From NCBI RefSeq assembly GCF_014643835.1, contig NZ_BMKD01000001.1, forward strand, positions 434,001 to 498,000: DNA of 64,000 nt. The letters run 5' to 3'. Numbering within the stretch: position 1 is the first letter of the stretch; every line of letters begins with the position of its first letter. The notes under the pieces were generated by a model that worked only from the letters and a program-made list of their open reading frames with translations, made no database searches and was not told the origin of the DNA. The position numbers and the translations under genes were made by a program. Positions 53,356-60,903 of the stretch are shown here, one piece after another. The stretch is from Mucilaginibacter rubeus (lineage in GTDB: Bacteria; Bacteroidota; Bacteroidia; Sphingobacteriales; Sphingobacteriaceae).

Positions 53356-53748
53356 ATGAAGTTTTGTCCGGTAAAAAGCGTGTTATCCAAATGGTTGTTA
53401 ACTGCCATTATAATACCTGGCTTTTTTACTTTTTCAGGGCTTACTGCCCAAACTGCAGATAAGGTAGCTCTATCTGATACAACTTTAGTTGTCAGTTTTG
53501 TAAACAGGGTCTCAAAATCATTATCATATAAAGCTGCTCTTAAAACGGCTAAGCGGAATAATCGTTCAACTTTTATTTCCGGGGATAGCTGTCCTGCTGC
53601 GTTAAGCTTTTTGCATAGCAGGAAAGCCGATGTCAACATTAAACAAACTTCGAAATTGTTTATACCCGGCAGACTCAACAAACAGGCTCTTTTCAATAAA
53701 GATTTCAATCCGGATTTAGGCGATGCCGATAATTCCCTCATAGGATAA
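53356..53748 (+). CDS. Hypothetical secreted protein
   Basis: The ATG at 53356 (130 residues) gives a basic start and a signal peptide-like hydrophobic stretch with cleavage after TAQ (about residue 32); a longer frame from 53305 adds residues that overlap the terminator. The mature part is basic and Ser-rich with two Cys-free helical stretches. No family recognised. Confidence 0.5.
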   Translation: MKFCPVKSVLSKWLLTAIIIPGFFTFSGLTAQTADKVALSDTTLVVSFVNRVSKSLSYKAALKTAKRNNRSTFISGDSCPAALSFLHSRKADVNIKQTSKLFIPGRLNKQALFNKDFNPDLGDADNSLIG

Positions 53749-53847
53749 TTCTTCCTTACTGATTACCCAATGTGGTAATCATTCCCATAAATTATTTAGG
53801 AACAAACCTAAAAGGATAATACCTGTCGTTTATTTTCTGAGATCGAA

Positions 53848-54042
53848 ATGAAAAGACTTAAAAAGTTCATAAGGCTTTGCGGGCTTATATTGTTTATGGC
53901 ATTGGCCACTGCCGGGATAGGTATATTGGGCGTAGCGCCCACTTTAACTAAAGACAGAAAGCTGTTTGTAGATATGCACCCCAAAACAGAATTGGTAGAA
54001 AAAGCCGAAACCGACCAACGCGTAGCAGATAACTTATTTTAA
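53848..54042 (+). CDS. Small hypothetical membrane protein
   Basis: A 64-residue product with a basic N-terminus (MKRLKKFIRLCG), one hydrophobic segment (~10-31) and a polar C-terminal half (TKDRKLFVDMHPKTELVEKAE). The composition is that of a real single-span protein. It lies 50 bases upstream of hscB but is separated from it by that gene's own -7 element. Confidence 0.6.
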   Translation: MKRLKKFIRLCGLILFMALATAGIGILGVAPTLTKDRKLFVDMHPKTELVEKAETDQRVADNLF

Positions 54043-54080
54043 CATGAAGTTGATAGCGGCATGGATAAATTGTTAATAGT

Positions 54081-54088
54081 TATCTTTG
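54081..54088 (+). promoter_or_regulatory. Candidate -7 element directly before hscB
   Basis: TATCTTTG matches TAnnTTTG exactly but ends only 4 bases before the hscB ATG. If used, the transcript would be leaderless or nearly so. The nearest upstream TTG (54050-54052) is 28 bases away, longer than usual. Confidence 0.4.
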
Positions 54089-54092
54089 CCCT

Positions 54093-54617
54093 ATGAACTA
54101 TTTTGAATTTTATGGCATCCCCGAATCTTTTAAGGTTGATCAGGCGCTGCTTAAGAAAAAGTTTTACGAGCTGAGCAAGCTTTACCATCCCGATTTTTAT
54201 GCCAATGAGGATGAAACCAGGCAACAGGAGATCCTGGAGCTATCTACCCTAAATAACAAGGCTTACCATGCGCTTGGTGACCCCGCAAAGCGCATGGAAT
54301 ACATTTTAAAACTGCACGACCTCGTATCTGAAGGGTCAAAACCACAATTGCCTGCAGATTTTTTAATGGAAATGATGGATATTAATGAACGCCTTATGGA
54401 GGTTGATGATGCAACGCACCTGGCTGCCATAACCGCAGAAACACTTGCTATTGAAGGGGATATGAATGAAGAGCTGGCGAAGTTGACAAAAGACTATGAA
54501 CAGTTGGACGATACCGCGAAGGAAAGCCGCCGGATAGAAATTGCAAATATTTACTATAAACAAAAATATCTGTTGCGAATTAAGGAGAGTTTATCTACAT
54601 TTGCAGCCCGCTTGTAA
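54093..54617 (+). CDS. hscB: Fe-S assembly co-chaperone HscB
   Basis: A 174-residue J-domain protein that delivers the IscU-type scaffold to the Hsp70 chaperone HscA. The J domain at 1-70 contains FYELSKLYHPDFY with H32-P33-D34. The C-terminal three-helix bundle (~90-170), including NERLMEVDD, fits the scaffold-binding domain. Other isc/suf genes are not in the window. Its last ~45 bases also contain the promoter of the following tRNA gene. Confidence 0.93.
   Translation: MNYFEFYGIPESFKVDQALLKKKFYELSKLYHPDFYANEDETRQQEILELSTLNNKAYHALGDPAKRMEYILKLHDLVSEGSKPQLPADFLMEMMDINERLMEVDDATHLAAITAETLAIEGDMNEELAKLTKDYEQLDDTAKESRRIEIANIYYKQKYLLRIKESLSTFAARL
54573..54603 (+). promoter_or_regulatory. Promoter of tRNA-Leu inside the hscB coding end
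   Basis: TTG at 54573-54575, a 20-base spacer, then TACATTTG at 54596-54603: a perfect -33/-7 pair, with the same spacing as the rplU promoter. The mature tRNA begins 34 bases after the -7 element. The whole promoter lies within the last codons of hscB. Confidence 0.75.
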
Positions 54618-54636
54618 GGAAAGACACTTACAACAT

Positions 54637-54716
54637 GCCCAGCTGGCGGAATTGGTAGACGCGCTGGTCTCAAACACCTGTGGGAAACCGTGCCGGTTCG
54701 ACTCCGGCGCTGGGTA
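54637..54716 (+). tRNA. tRNA-Leu (CAA anticodon)
   Basis: A class II tRNA of 80 bases ending at discriminator A73; CCA is not encoded. Acceptor stem GCCCAGC pairs with GCTGGGT. The D-loop has GGCGGAATTGGTAGAC, the anticodon loop is CTCAAAC with CAA at 54671-54673 (reads UUG), the variable arm is TGTGGGAAACCGT and the T arm is GCCGG-TTCGACT-CCGGC. One T-T mismatch sits in the anticodon stem. Confidence 0.95.
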
Positions 54717-54719
54717 CAG

Positions 54720-54746
54720 GTAAAGTTAGGTACTACCTAACTTTAC
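54720..54746 (+). repeat. Perfect palindrome directly after tRNA-Leu
   Basis: A 27-base palindrome, 13 bases each side of a central C at 54733 (left arm GTAAAGTTAGGTA). It starts 3 bases after the tRNA and has no T tract. It could be a processing hairpin or a recombination site. Confidence 0.65.
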
Positions 54747-54758
54747 TGTAATAATTAG

Positions 54759-54796
54759 AAACCCTCTTTACAAATGCGTAGAGAGGGTTTTGTTTT
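54759..54796 (+). terminator. Intrinsic terminator of the tRNA-Leu transcript
   Basis: Stem AAACCCTCT (54759-54767) with AGAGGGTTT (54782-54790), followed by a T-rich tail (TTTTGTTTTC). Confidence 0.8.
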
Positions 54797-54863
54797 CTCC
54801 ACAAGTCATAATCCTCACTATTCAAGCTTTCATTTATAAATCTAATAAACGTAATTTTATTAA

Positions 54864-56723
54864 ATGGATATTATGAAATCAAAGCCAACAATTAAAATAG
54901 AAGAACAATACTATTTAGGCAAATTTGACAACGATTTGTATGTTAAGATTTCTAATTATGGAAAATATGGAATAGTAAATATTGACGGAGAAATTGTTGT
55001 CCCTTGTATTTATGATGATATCGTTCCCATCGAAAAAGATTATAATACAACTTGGCAAAGAACTTACGATGGTTTTAGTTTTGGGAGTTCGGGATATGCT
55101 GCCGTGTTACAAAACGCTAAATGGGGAGTTATAAATAAACAGAATCAATTAATCTTAAATTGTGAATTTGAAAAAATTAACTGCTATTCAGAAGGCTTAT
55201 TCAGCATAGTAAAAAATGAAAAATGTGGATGTGCCGACTTGGACGGCAACATAATAATCCCTTTCGGCTATACTCATATCTACGGGTTTAATAACGGATA
55301 TGCTGTTTATTATTACGCTGAAATAACTAAGTATACTGCTTTAAGGTCTGTTACTCACAATTCACCTCGCTACGGCGTTATTAATAAAAAAGGACAGATA
55401 ATAATAGAGGCTAACTATGCCAAAATGATACAATTACCATTGGGGTCTAATTTTGTTGTAGGTGAAACATCTGATAAATATTCATATCTGATAAACGTAA
55501 CCGGGCAAATATCTTCAATAAGTGAATTTGAACTCATTTATAACTTTATTAATGGCTATGCAATTATTAGAGCAACTGAAGATCAATATGGTGTGATAAA
55601 TGAAATAGGACAAATTATAATACCGCCTGTTTATAATGGAGCAGACTATTTAGGTAATAAAGCTTTTCTTGTATATAAAAACGAAATTCTTGATACCAGG
55701 AAGTATTTCCTGATAAACGAGAAAGGAGAAATTTTAAGTCAAACCGGTAAATTTTCTTACATAGAAAAACGCAATGGCTACCTGTTTTATCAAGAATACT
55801 ATTCCAAATATGCTTCTAAAATTGGTGTATTGAATGACGGATTTAACATTTTATTACGTGCTAATTATTTCGATTTACATGTTTGCCGAAATGGTATTCT
55901 TTCTGTAAAAACTGAAAAATCAGGTAAAAGAATGTTAATTGATTTCAAGGATAACATATTGTTAGAAATAGATGATCATATTATAGATGATTTTAAAGTC
56001 TGGTATAATATAGATGCCAGCAAGTTAGTTTTAGCGCCAGTTGATCAACAGCTCTGTGCAATTAACAATTCGGGTACAATTGTTAAGAAACTTAATTATT
56101 CATTCGCATTCCATCTGTCAATAAACCCATTTGACGGTAGCGATTATTTGTACTTAACCTTAAACGGCTCAAAGACTGATAGTAACTGGGTTGATTATAT
56201 TGGCAAATGGGGATTAATGGATTCGGACTTTAATGAAATTATAACACCGAAATACGATCAATTGGAGCCTTTCAAAAAAAATAAAAATTTAATATTGGTT
56301 GCTAACGGCCACATTAATTACCCTCACAGATATGAAACTGAAGATGGTGATAGTATTTCTGCAGAAGGGTTAGTATACGGAGTTATTAATTACCTTAACG
56401 AAACTGTTATTCCTTTTGAATATAATAAGATTGATGAGACGGATTATAATCTGTTTGTTGTTTATCAGGGTGGAAACATGGTTTTTGACGGTGACGATTA
56501 TGAATGGCACTATGAAACTGTGAAAAAAGGAGTAGTAGATATTAAAGGAAGATTGATTGTCCCGCTCATTTATAAAAACATTTCCATCCAAAATCACATA
56601 TTCGCCTTCCATGAAGATCCTCTTGTAACTGTACCAACTAGTTATGATGTTTTCGATTTATTTGGGAATAAGCTGCTTAAGCCTTTGCCCCAATTTAGGC
56701 GTAAAACGTTGAATAATTTTTAG
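54864..56723 (+). CDS. WG-repeat protein
   Basis: A 619-residue protein made almost entirely of WG (KWG) beta repeats: about eight to ten units of the pattern YGVINxxGxIIxPxxYxxI, for example YGIVNIDGEIVVPCIYDDI, WGVINKQNQLIL, YGVINKKGQIII, WGLMDSDFNEII and KGVVDIKGRLIVP. Such repeats are of unknown function and are thought to form propeller- or hairpin-like surfaces for binding. There is no signal peptide or membrane segment. Base composition is much more AT-rich than the neighbours and codons such as ATA and AAT are frequent, pointing to recent acquisition. It lies just after tRNA-Leu. Confidence 0.88.
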   Translation: MDIMKSKPTIKIEEQYYLGKFDNDLYVKISNYGKYGIVNIDGEIVVPCIYDDIVPIEKDYNTTWQRTYDGFSFGSSGYAAVLQNAKWGVINKQNQLILNCEFEKINCYSEGLFSIVKNEKCGCADLDGNIIIPFGYTHIYGFNNGYAVYYYAEITKYTALRSVTHNSPRYGVINKKGQIIIEANYAKMIQLPLGSNFVVGETSDKYSYLINVTGQISSISEFELIYNFINGYAIIRATEDQYGVINEIGQIIIPPVYNGADYLGNKAFLVYKNEILDTRKYFLINEKGEILSQTGKFSYIEKRNGYLFYQEYYSKYASKIGVLNDGFNILLRANYFDLHVCRNGILSVKTEKSGKRMLIDFKDNILLEIDDHIIDDFKVWYNIDASKLVLAPVDQQLCAINNSGTIVKKLNYSFAFHLSINPFDGSDYLYLTLNGSKTDSNWVDYIGKWGLMDSDFNEIITPKYDQLEPFKKNKNLILVANGHINYPHRYETEDGDSISAEGLVYGVINYLNETVIPFEYNKIDETDYNLFVVYQGGNMVFDGDDYEWHYETVKKGVVDIKGRLIVPLIYKNISIQNHIFAFHEDPLVTVPTSYDVFDLFGNKLLKPLPQFRRKTLNNF

Positions 56724-56933
56724 ATGTATGGATATCCAAACTATATAGGACATTCCTTGATTCTCGACAAGAAGAAATATTGAAAATTTCAAATTTCCGG
56801 TTCAATTCAAAACCGCTACATAAAAAAACAGAAGCCTATTAAAATCAGTTTTCATTTATCCATTAACTTTCTTTTATAAATCCTTTCGATTTTAGATCAT
56901 AGATTATTGGTTCTATAAGCCGCAAAAAGCTTT

Positions 56934-57269
56934 CTAAATATTGAAAGTATTCCCGCTGATCGGTACCGAGCCGGGATGAAAGCTTTTCGAAGTTTTTATC
57001 CCGGCTTTTTTTCTCTCTAATCTGTTGTTAATCATGTAAATAAAAAATTCCGCCGAGTTAATTTGAGCGGTTCGTACAGCTTTTTCTAAGATCTTCCATT
57101 TTTCCGGAAAGATCGAACCAGTAATCAGCCTCTTTTCGTCAATTTCAGCCTCTCTATACAGTTTAAACAGCATATTTAGCCGCAACAACAATGCTCCGTC
57201 TATAATTTCGGCGTTATCCATCTGTTCAGTGTTATTTTCCTTCAAAGTTTTTAACCCCGCTTCAATTTA
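56934..57269 (-). pseudogene. C-terminal remnant of a serine-type site-specific recombinase
   Basis: The frame is open from a stop at 57267-57269 to a stop at 56934, with no good ATG before residue 9 of the TTG-initiated version (103 residues). The sequence LNMLFKLYREAEIDEKRLITGSIFPEKW, followed by a helix with INSAEFFIYMINNRLERKKAG, resembles the extreme C-terminal region of Bacteroidota resolvase/invertase-type recombinases. The catalytic N-terminal domain is absent, so it is a fragment. It lies between the WG-repeat gene and the DUF5686 gene, in AT-rich DNA. Confidence 0.5.
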
Positions 57270-57281
57270 GTTTCATTGGTT

Positions 57282-59756
57282 TTAAAATTCAGGTTGGAAA
57301 CTGAATTTGATGCTGAAGACGCGTGCGCCGGGTTGGTCAAGATAATTGCAACGGCGAATAAGGTCGATCCGCAAAAATTTGAAAATATTGGCTATACCGG
57401 CCCCGACTTCAACATACGGTATGCTGCCAAGGGTGTAGGTGCCGTTGGAGCCTTTGGTTGCAGCAGGTAAGCGATAAAGGCCTGTGCTTTGAGCCGGATC
57501 ATTTTCGGCACGCAAGCCACCGTACAATATTTTGGCAGAGATGAATTCCCGCCATTTTAGATGCTTGATTAGCGGGACTTTGTTTAGCAGGAAGCCGTTA
57601 AAGGTGTGCGTAAGGTTAAGGCCAACGTAATGATCGCTCACAAATTCAAGATAGTTCATGGCATTATAAGCATCTCGATTGTAGGCGAGCGATTGATTGG
57701 CGGGGCTGATATTGAGCAAGGGAAAAGGCACTTTGCCCAGCACGTAGCCGCCGAGCAGGGTAACATCGGTGAAGCCTGCCTGAGAGAGATAAAAGCGCTT
57801 ATAAATGTTAATTCCAAAGTCGGTATATGCATACTTGCCACCAAAGCTACGGTTAATAAGAAGGTCATAAATAGGATAAGGGTTATGGATACTATGACGC
57901 GTACGGCTGCCCTGAATAAGCTCTTCGTGCGGCGCATAGCGTAAGTGAAGATTTAGCTCGCTGGTAGTTAAATTGTTCACCAAACTACCATCATCATTTT
58001 TTTGATAAACCAGTGCTGCAGCAGGTGTTTGCTGCCAGTTTTTATAACCCAGAATGTACGAGAAATGATTTTCGAAATCACGGAAGTATTGTAGCTCAAA
58101 TATTCTGCTATATAGCCAATAGTTGGTTTTTCCGGTTTGAAAAGATGAGAATGCTGTAGCACGGTTGGTTACCGAAAAAGTATGACCAGGTACATCTACA
58201 TCATATAAATAGCTTACCTTAAAATAATTATTAGGAAAACGATAGGGCGCTGTTTTATTTAAAGAAAAATAAGCGATTGCATTCCCTTTTACCCGATGGT
58301 CTTTAGTGCCATAAGCGCCATATCCCTCAAAATAAAAGGTGCTATCCAGCAATGGAGTAGTTCGTCCGCCCAATTCCAAATGCAGGCCTTCCTGGCTATT
58401 AAAAGATAAAAAATGTGCAATTGGTCCGATTTGCACTGGCCCCGTATCGGCATAGCCCGCCGTAAGTGTAGACAGCCACCACATAGTTCTTTTGTAAGAC
58501 GGCATTTGTTCCAGTTTGTACAACTTTTCGTAAACCTGTGCCTGGCCTTTGCTAAGCGTATCAAAACCAGCTTTGCCCGTAGCCACCTGTAAAGTCTCAC
58601 CCTGGTAAAATGCCGCACTCTGCGGCGCGCCGATTTTGTAGTTACGATATATCACCTTACGCTCACCAAATATACCCCAACCTTTTTTAGTCAGCCCAAA
58701 ATCTGCCTTAACCCTACTGCTGGCCAGTTCATACCGACCGCCGGTTTGCCGGGCAAAATCTAACAGTACATCAAAGCTTCTAACAAAATTTACATTGATC
58801 TTCCCATTTAGCCTTAATTCACAGGCGGTTACTGAAAAACGTCCGTCCAACGTCACAACCAACTTGCCCTCAAATAACAAATCTCCTTTTGTACGCGGCG
58901 TAAAAGCGAGCTCCACCTGTTTACCCATAGCTGTGCTAATGGTATCTGTAATAAAAAACTTATAATAATTTGGCGCATGATCCGCTATCGGGCTCAAAAA
59001 CTGGTTAGCTATAATAAATAGGTTATTCTCATAAATATCCACCTGATGACCGTACAGTTGATTTACATAAAGTTTAACCCCCGCGGTGTCAATAAACTGC
59101 AATATATTAACGCCTTTATAGGCTCTCTGTATCTGTATTTTCTTCTCCGGTTCCTTTCGAAAATAAATGTCCGAGAGCTTTTCTTCCAGCAACACTGGCA
59201 AAAAAGTTTGCCCCTGCACCGTATCCAACATAAACTTATATTGGCTAAAAAATTTACTTTCAACCACTTTCTGCGGTAAATTAAAAAAAGATAGCCCCAT
59301 TCGTTCATACTGTTCATATTGCAAATAAGCTGCAGCCTCTGCCCGGTTCTCCTGCTTATGATCGATCACTTGCTGAATGAGCGCGACTGCCAGATTTCCT
59401 TTGTTGCGATAACGCTGCCCTCTCACCGAGGTTATCGTTACATTTGCCAGCTCATTAGCATCCCGTTCAAGCAATACTTGTAATTTATTCGCTTGCCCGG
59501 GTACAATTACTTTGACGGTGGGTAAATAACCAACATGTGAAAATGCTACCTGTGTAAACGTTACTGCTCCGGCCAGCCGAAACCGTCCCAGCGAATCTGC
59601 CTGGGTGCCAATATTACTACCTGCAAAAGTCACTGAAACTGATGCGAGGGGCTCACCACTGGAGGCATCTACCACTTGCCCTGTTACTAACGTCTGCGCT
59701 GCGGCCCATAAGCCTGATATTGAAAAGCATATCAAAAAACAAAGACGCAAACGCAT
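57282..59756 (-). CDS. DUF5686 outer-membrane protein with carboxypeptidase-regulatory-like domain
   Basis: An 824-residue secreted protein: signal peptide (cut after AAAQ), a CarboxypepD_reg-like beta-sandwich at ~22-105 (GQVVDASSGEPLASVSVTFAGSNIGTQADSLGRF), then the DUF5686 region, rich in beta strands and ending in a typical outer-membrane C-terminus (FSIKFSFQPEF). It resembles TonB-dependent receptors in its first domain but has no plug, so it is probably a barrel of unknown cargo. The end of the gene runs to 13 bases from the recombinase remnant. Confidence 0.9.
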   Translation of the reverse strand: MRLRLCFLICFSISGLWAAAQTLVTGQVVDASSGEPLASVSVTFAGSNIGTQADSLGRFRLAGAVTFTQVAFSHVGYLPTVKVIVPGQANKLQVLLERDANELANVTITSVRGQRYRNKGNLAVALIQQVIDHKQENRAEAAAYLQYEQYERMGLSFFNLPQKVVESKFFSQYKFMLDTVQGQTFLPVLLEEKLSDIYFRKEPEKKIQIQRAYKGVNILQFIDTAGVKLYVNQLYGHQVDIYENNLFIIANQFLSPIADHAPNYYKFFITDTISTAMGKQVELAFTPRTKGDLLFEGKLVVTLDGRFSVTACELRLNGKINVNFVRSFDVLLDFARQTGGRYELASSRVKADFGLTKKGWGIFGERKVIYRNYKIGAPQSAAFYQGETLQVATGKAGFDTLSKGQAQVYEKLYKLEQMPSYKRTMWWLSTLTAGYADTGPVQIGPIAHFLSFNSQEGLHLELGGRTTPLLDSTFYFEGYGAYGTKDHRVKGNAIAYFSLNKTAPYRFPNNYFKVSYLYDVDVPGHTFSVTNRATAFSSFQTGKTNYWLYSRIFELQYFRDFENHFSYILGYKNWQQTPAAALVYQKNDDGSLVNNLTTSELNLHLRYAPHEELIQGSRTRHSIHNPYPIYDLLINRSFGGKYAYTDFGINIYKRFYLSQAGFTDVTLLGGYVLGKVPFPLLNISPANQSLAYNRDAYNAMNYLEFVSDHYVGLNLTHTFNGFLLNKVPLIKHLKWREFISAKILYGGLRAENDPAQSTGLYRLPAATKGSNGTYTLGSIPYVEVGAGIANIFKFLRIDLIRRCNYLDQPGARVFSIKFSFQPEF

Positions 59757-60011
59757 GATTAATTAACCATTTCTGTGAAAATATGTTTTTGTCTTAAAAA
59801 GCATTCAGATAGTCTTCACTTTCTTTTTCGACCTAACAACTCCTAAAAATAAATACAATCATGAACCTGTTTGGCATTTGGGCTATAGCTCGGTTGAATG
59901 GCTGTATTTTCAGACCGAAGAAGAAAATTGTCTTTGAGAGTTTCCTCGTTTGTTGACTGATTTGCCGTATCGCATCATTCAAATATTATGGGTCAGGACT
60001 ACGTAAATGAC

Positions 60012-60695
60012 CTATTTATCTATACTCAGTAAAATTTCAGTCAATTCATCGGGGCGATGCTCCATAACATTATGTTCACAATCAATCACCTCCACTCGCC
60101 ATTCCGGAGAATTTTTATGTAATTCATATAGTTGCCGGAAAGGAGTATTTTCCCAGCCGCTGAGATAGATAAAAGTAAGATTTCGAATTTGCTTGTAGTT
60201 ACCAATTAATCGTAGACTTTGCATAAAGGTAGCCAAAGGGTGTGGGCGCCTTCTACTATCAGAACCTGGTCTGCTAACTACATTAAATCCATCCGCCGCG
60301 GCGCCAGCTGCAAAAAGCTCGCGATATTGATCGCTAGTTAGCTTCCAACATGAATCCCCGTCTTTTGGAATATAGGCATCTATGTGTACAAGCCCGAAAA
60401 TATTTTCAGGAATAATATCAGCTACACCTGTAATAACCATTCCAGCATAGCTATGCCCGCATAATATCACATTGGTCAATTTCTTTTCAACAATAAAATC
60501 AATGACAAATTGAATATGAGTTGTCAAATTGATGATCTTGTGTTGGCTAACGGTTTTTTGCTCGAGTCCGGGTAATGTTAAAGAAAAACAATCTTTTTCA
60601 TACGATTTCATTCGCGTTGTTATTGGATCAAATACCCACGCACCATGTCACCCACCTGGTATAAATAAATAAGTTTTTTTAGTTTTTTCAATCAT
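60012..60695 (-). pseudogene. Alpha/beta hydrolase gene with an in-frame TGA
   Basis: The minus strand can be read from ATG at 60693-60695 as MIEKTKKTYLFIPGG, stop, HGAWVFDPITTR, then straight into MKSYEKDCFSLTLPGLEQ and on to 60012. TGA at 60648-60650 stands where relatives have Trp (TGG) in the conserved PGGWHGAW oxyanion motif. Downstream everything is intact: nucleophile Ser in CGHSYAGM, and the final His in CEHNVMEHRPDEL. Full length would be 227 residues. A shorter product could start at 60611 (199 residues), but it would lack the first strand and oxyanion loop. A single-base error in the sequence or a true nonsense mutation are both possible. Confidence 0.8.
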
Positions 60696-60903
60696 TGGTC
60701 GAAAAGTGTTAGTGAATATTGTGCTTTACTTCAAGTTTTTAGAAGACGAAAGCTAACGGTAATAAAACGACTGCGCTGTGAAAAAACAACGATCAACCCG
60801 AAAAGCTTTTGATTAAAAGAAGTTTATTTTTCATTGTGATATGTTAAATATTTATGAACAATCTAAGATTTTGCCGGGTCGAAGGGTTTTCAATTAACGT
60901 GCA

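Noticed and set aside
57276-57470. 64-codon plus-strand ORF beside the recombinase remnant
   Set aside because: Antisense to the end of the DUF5686 gene and without features of its own.
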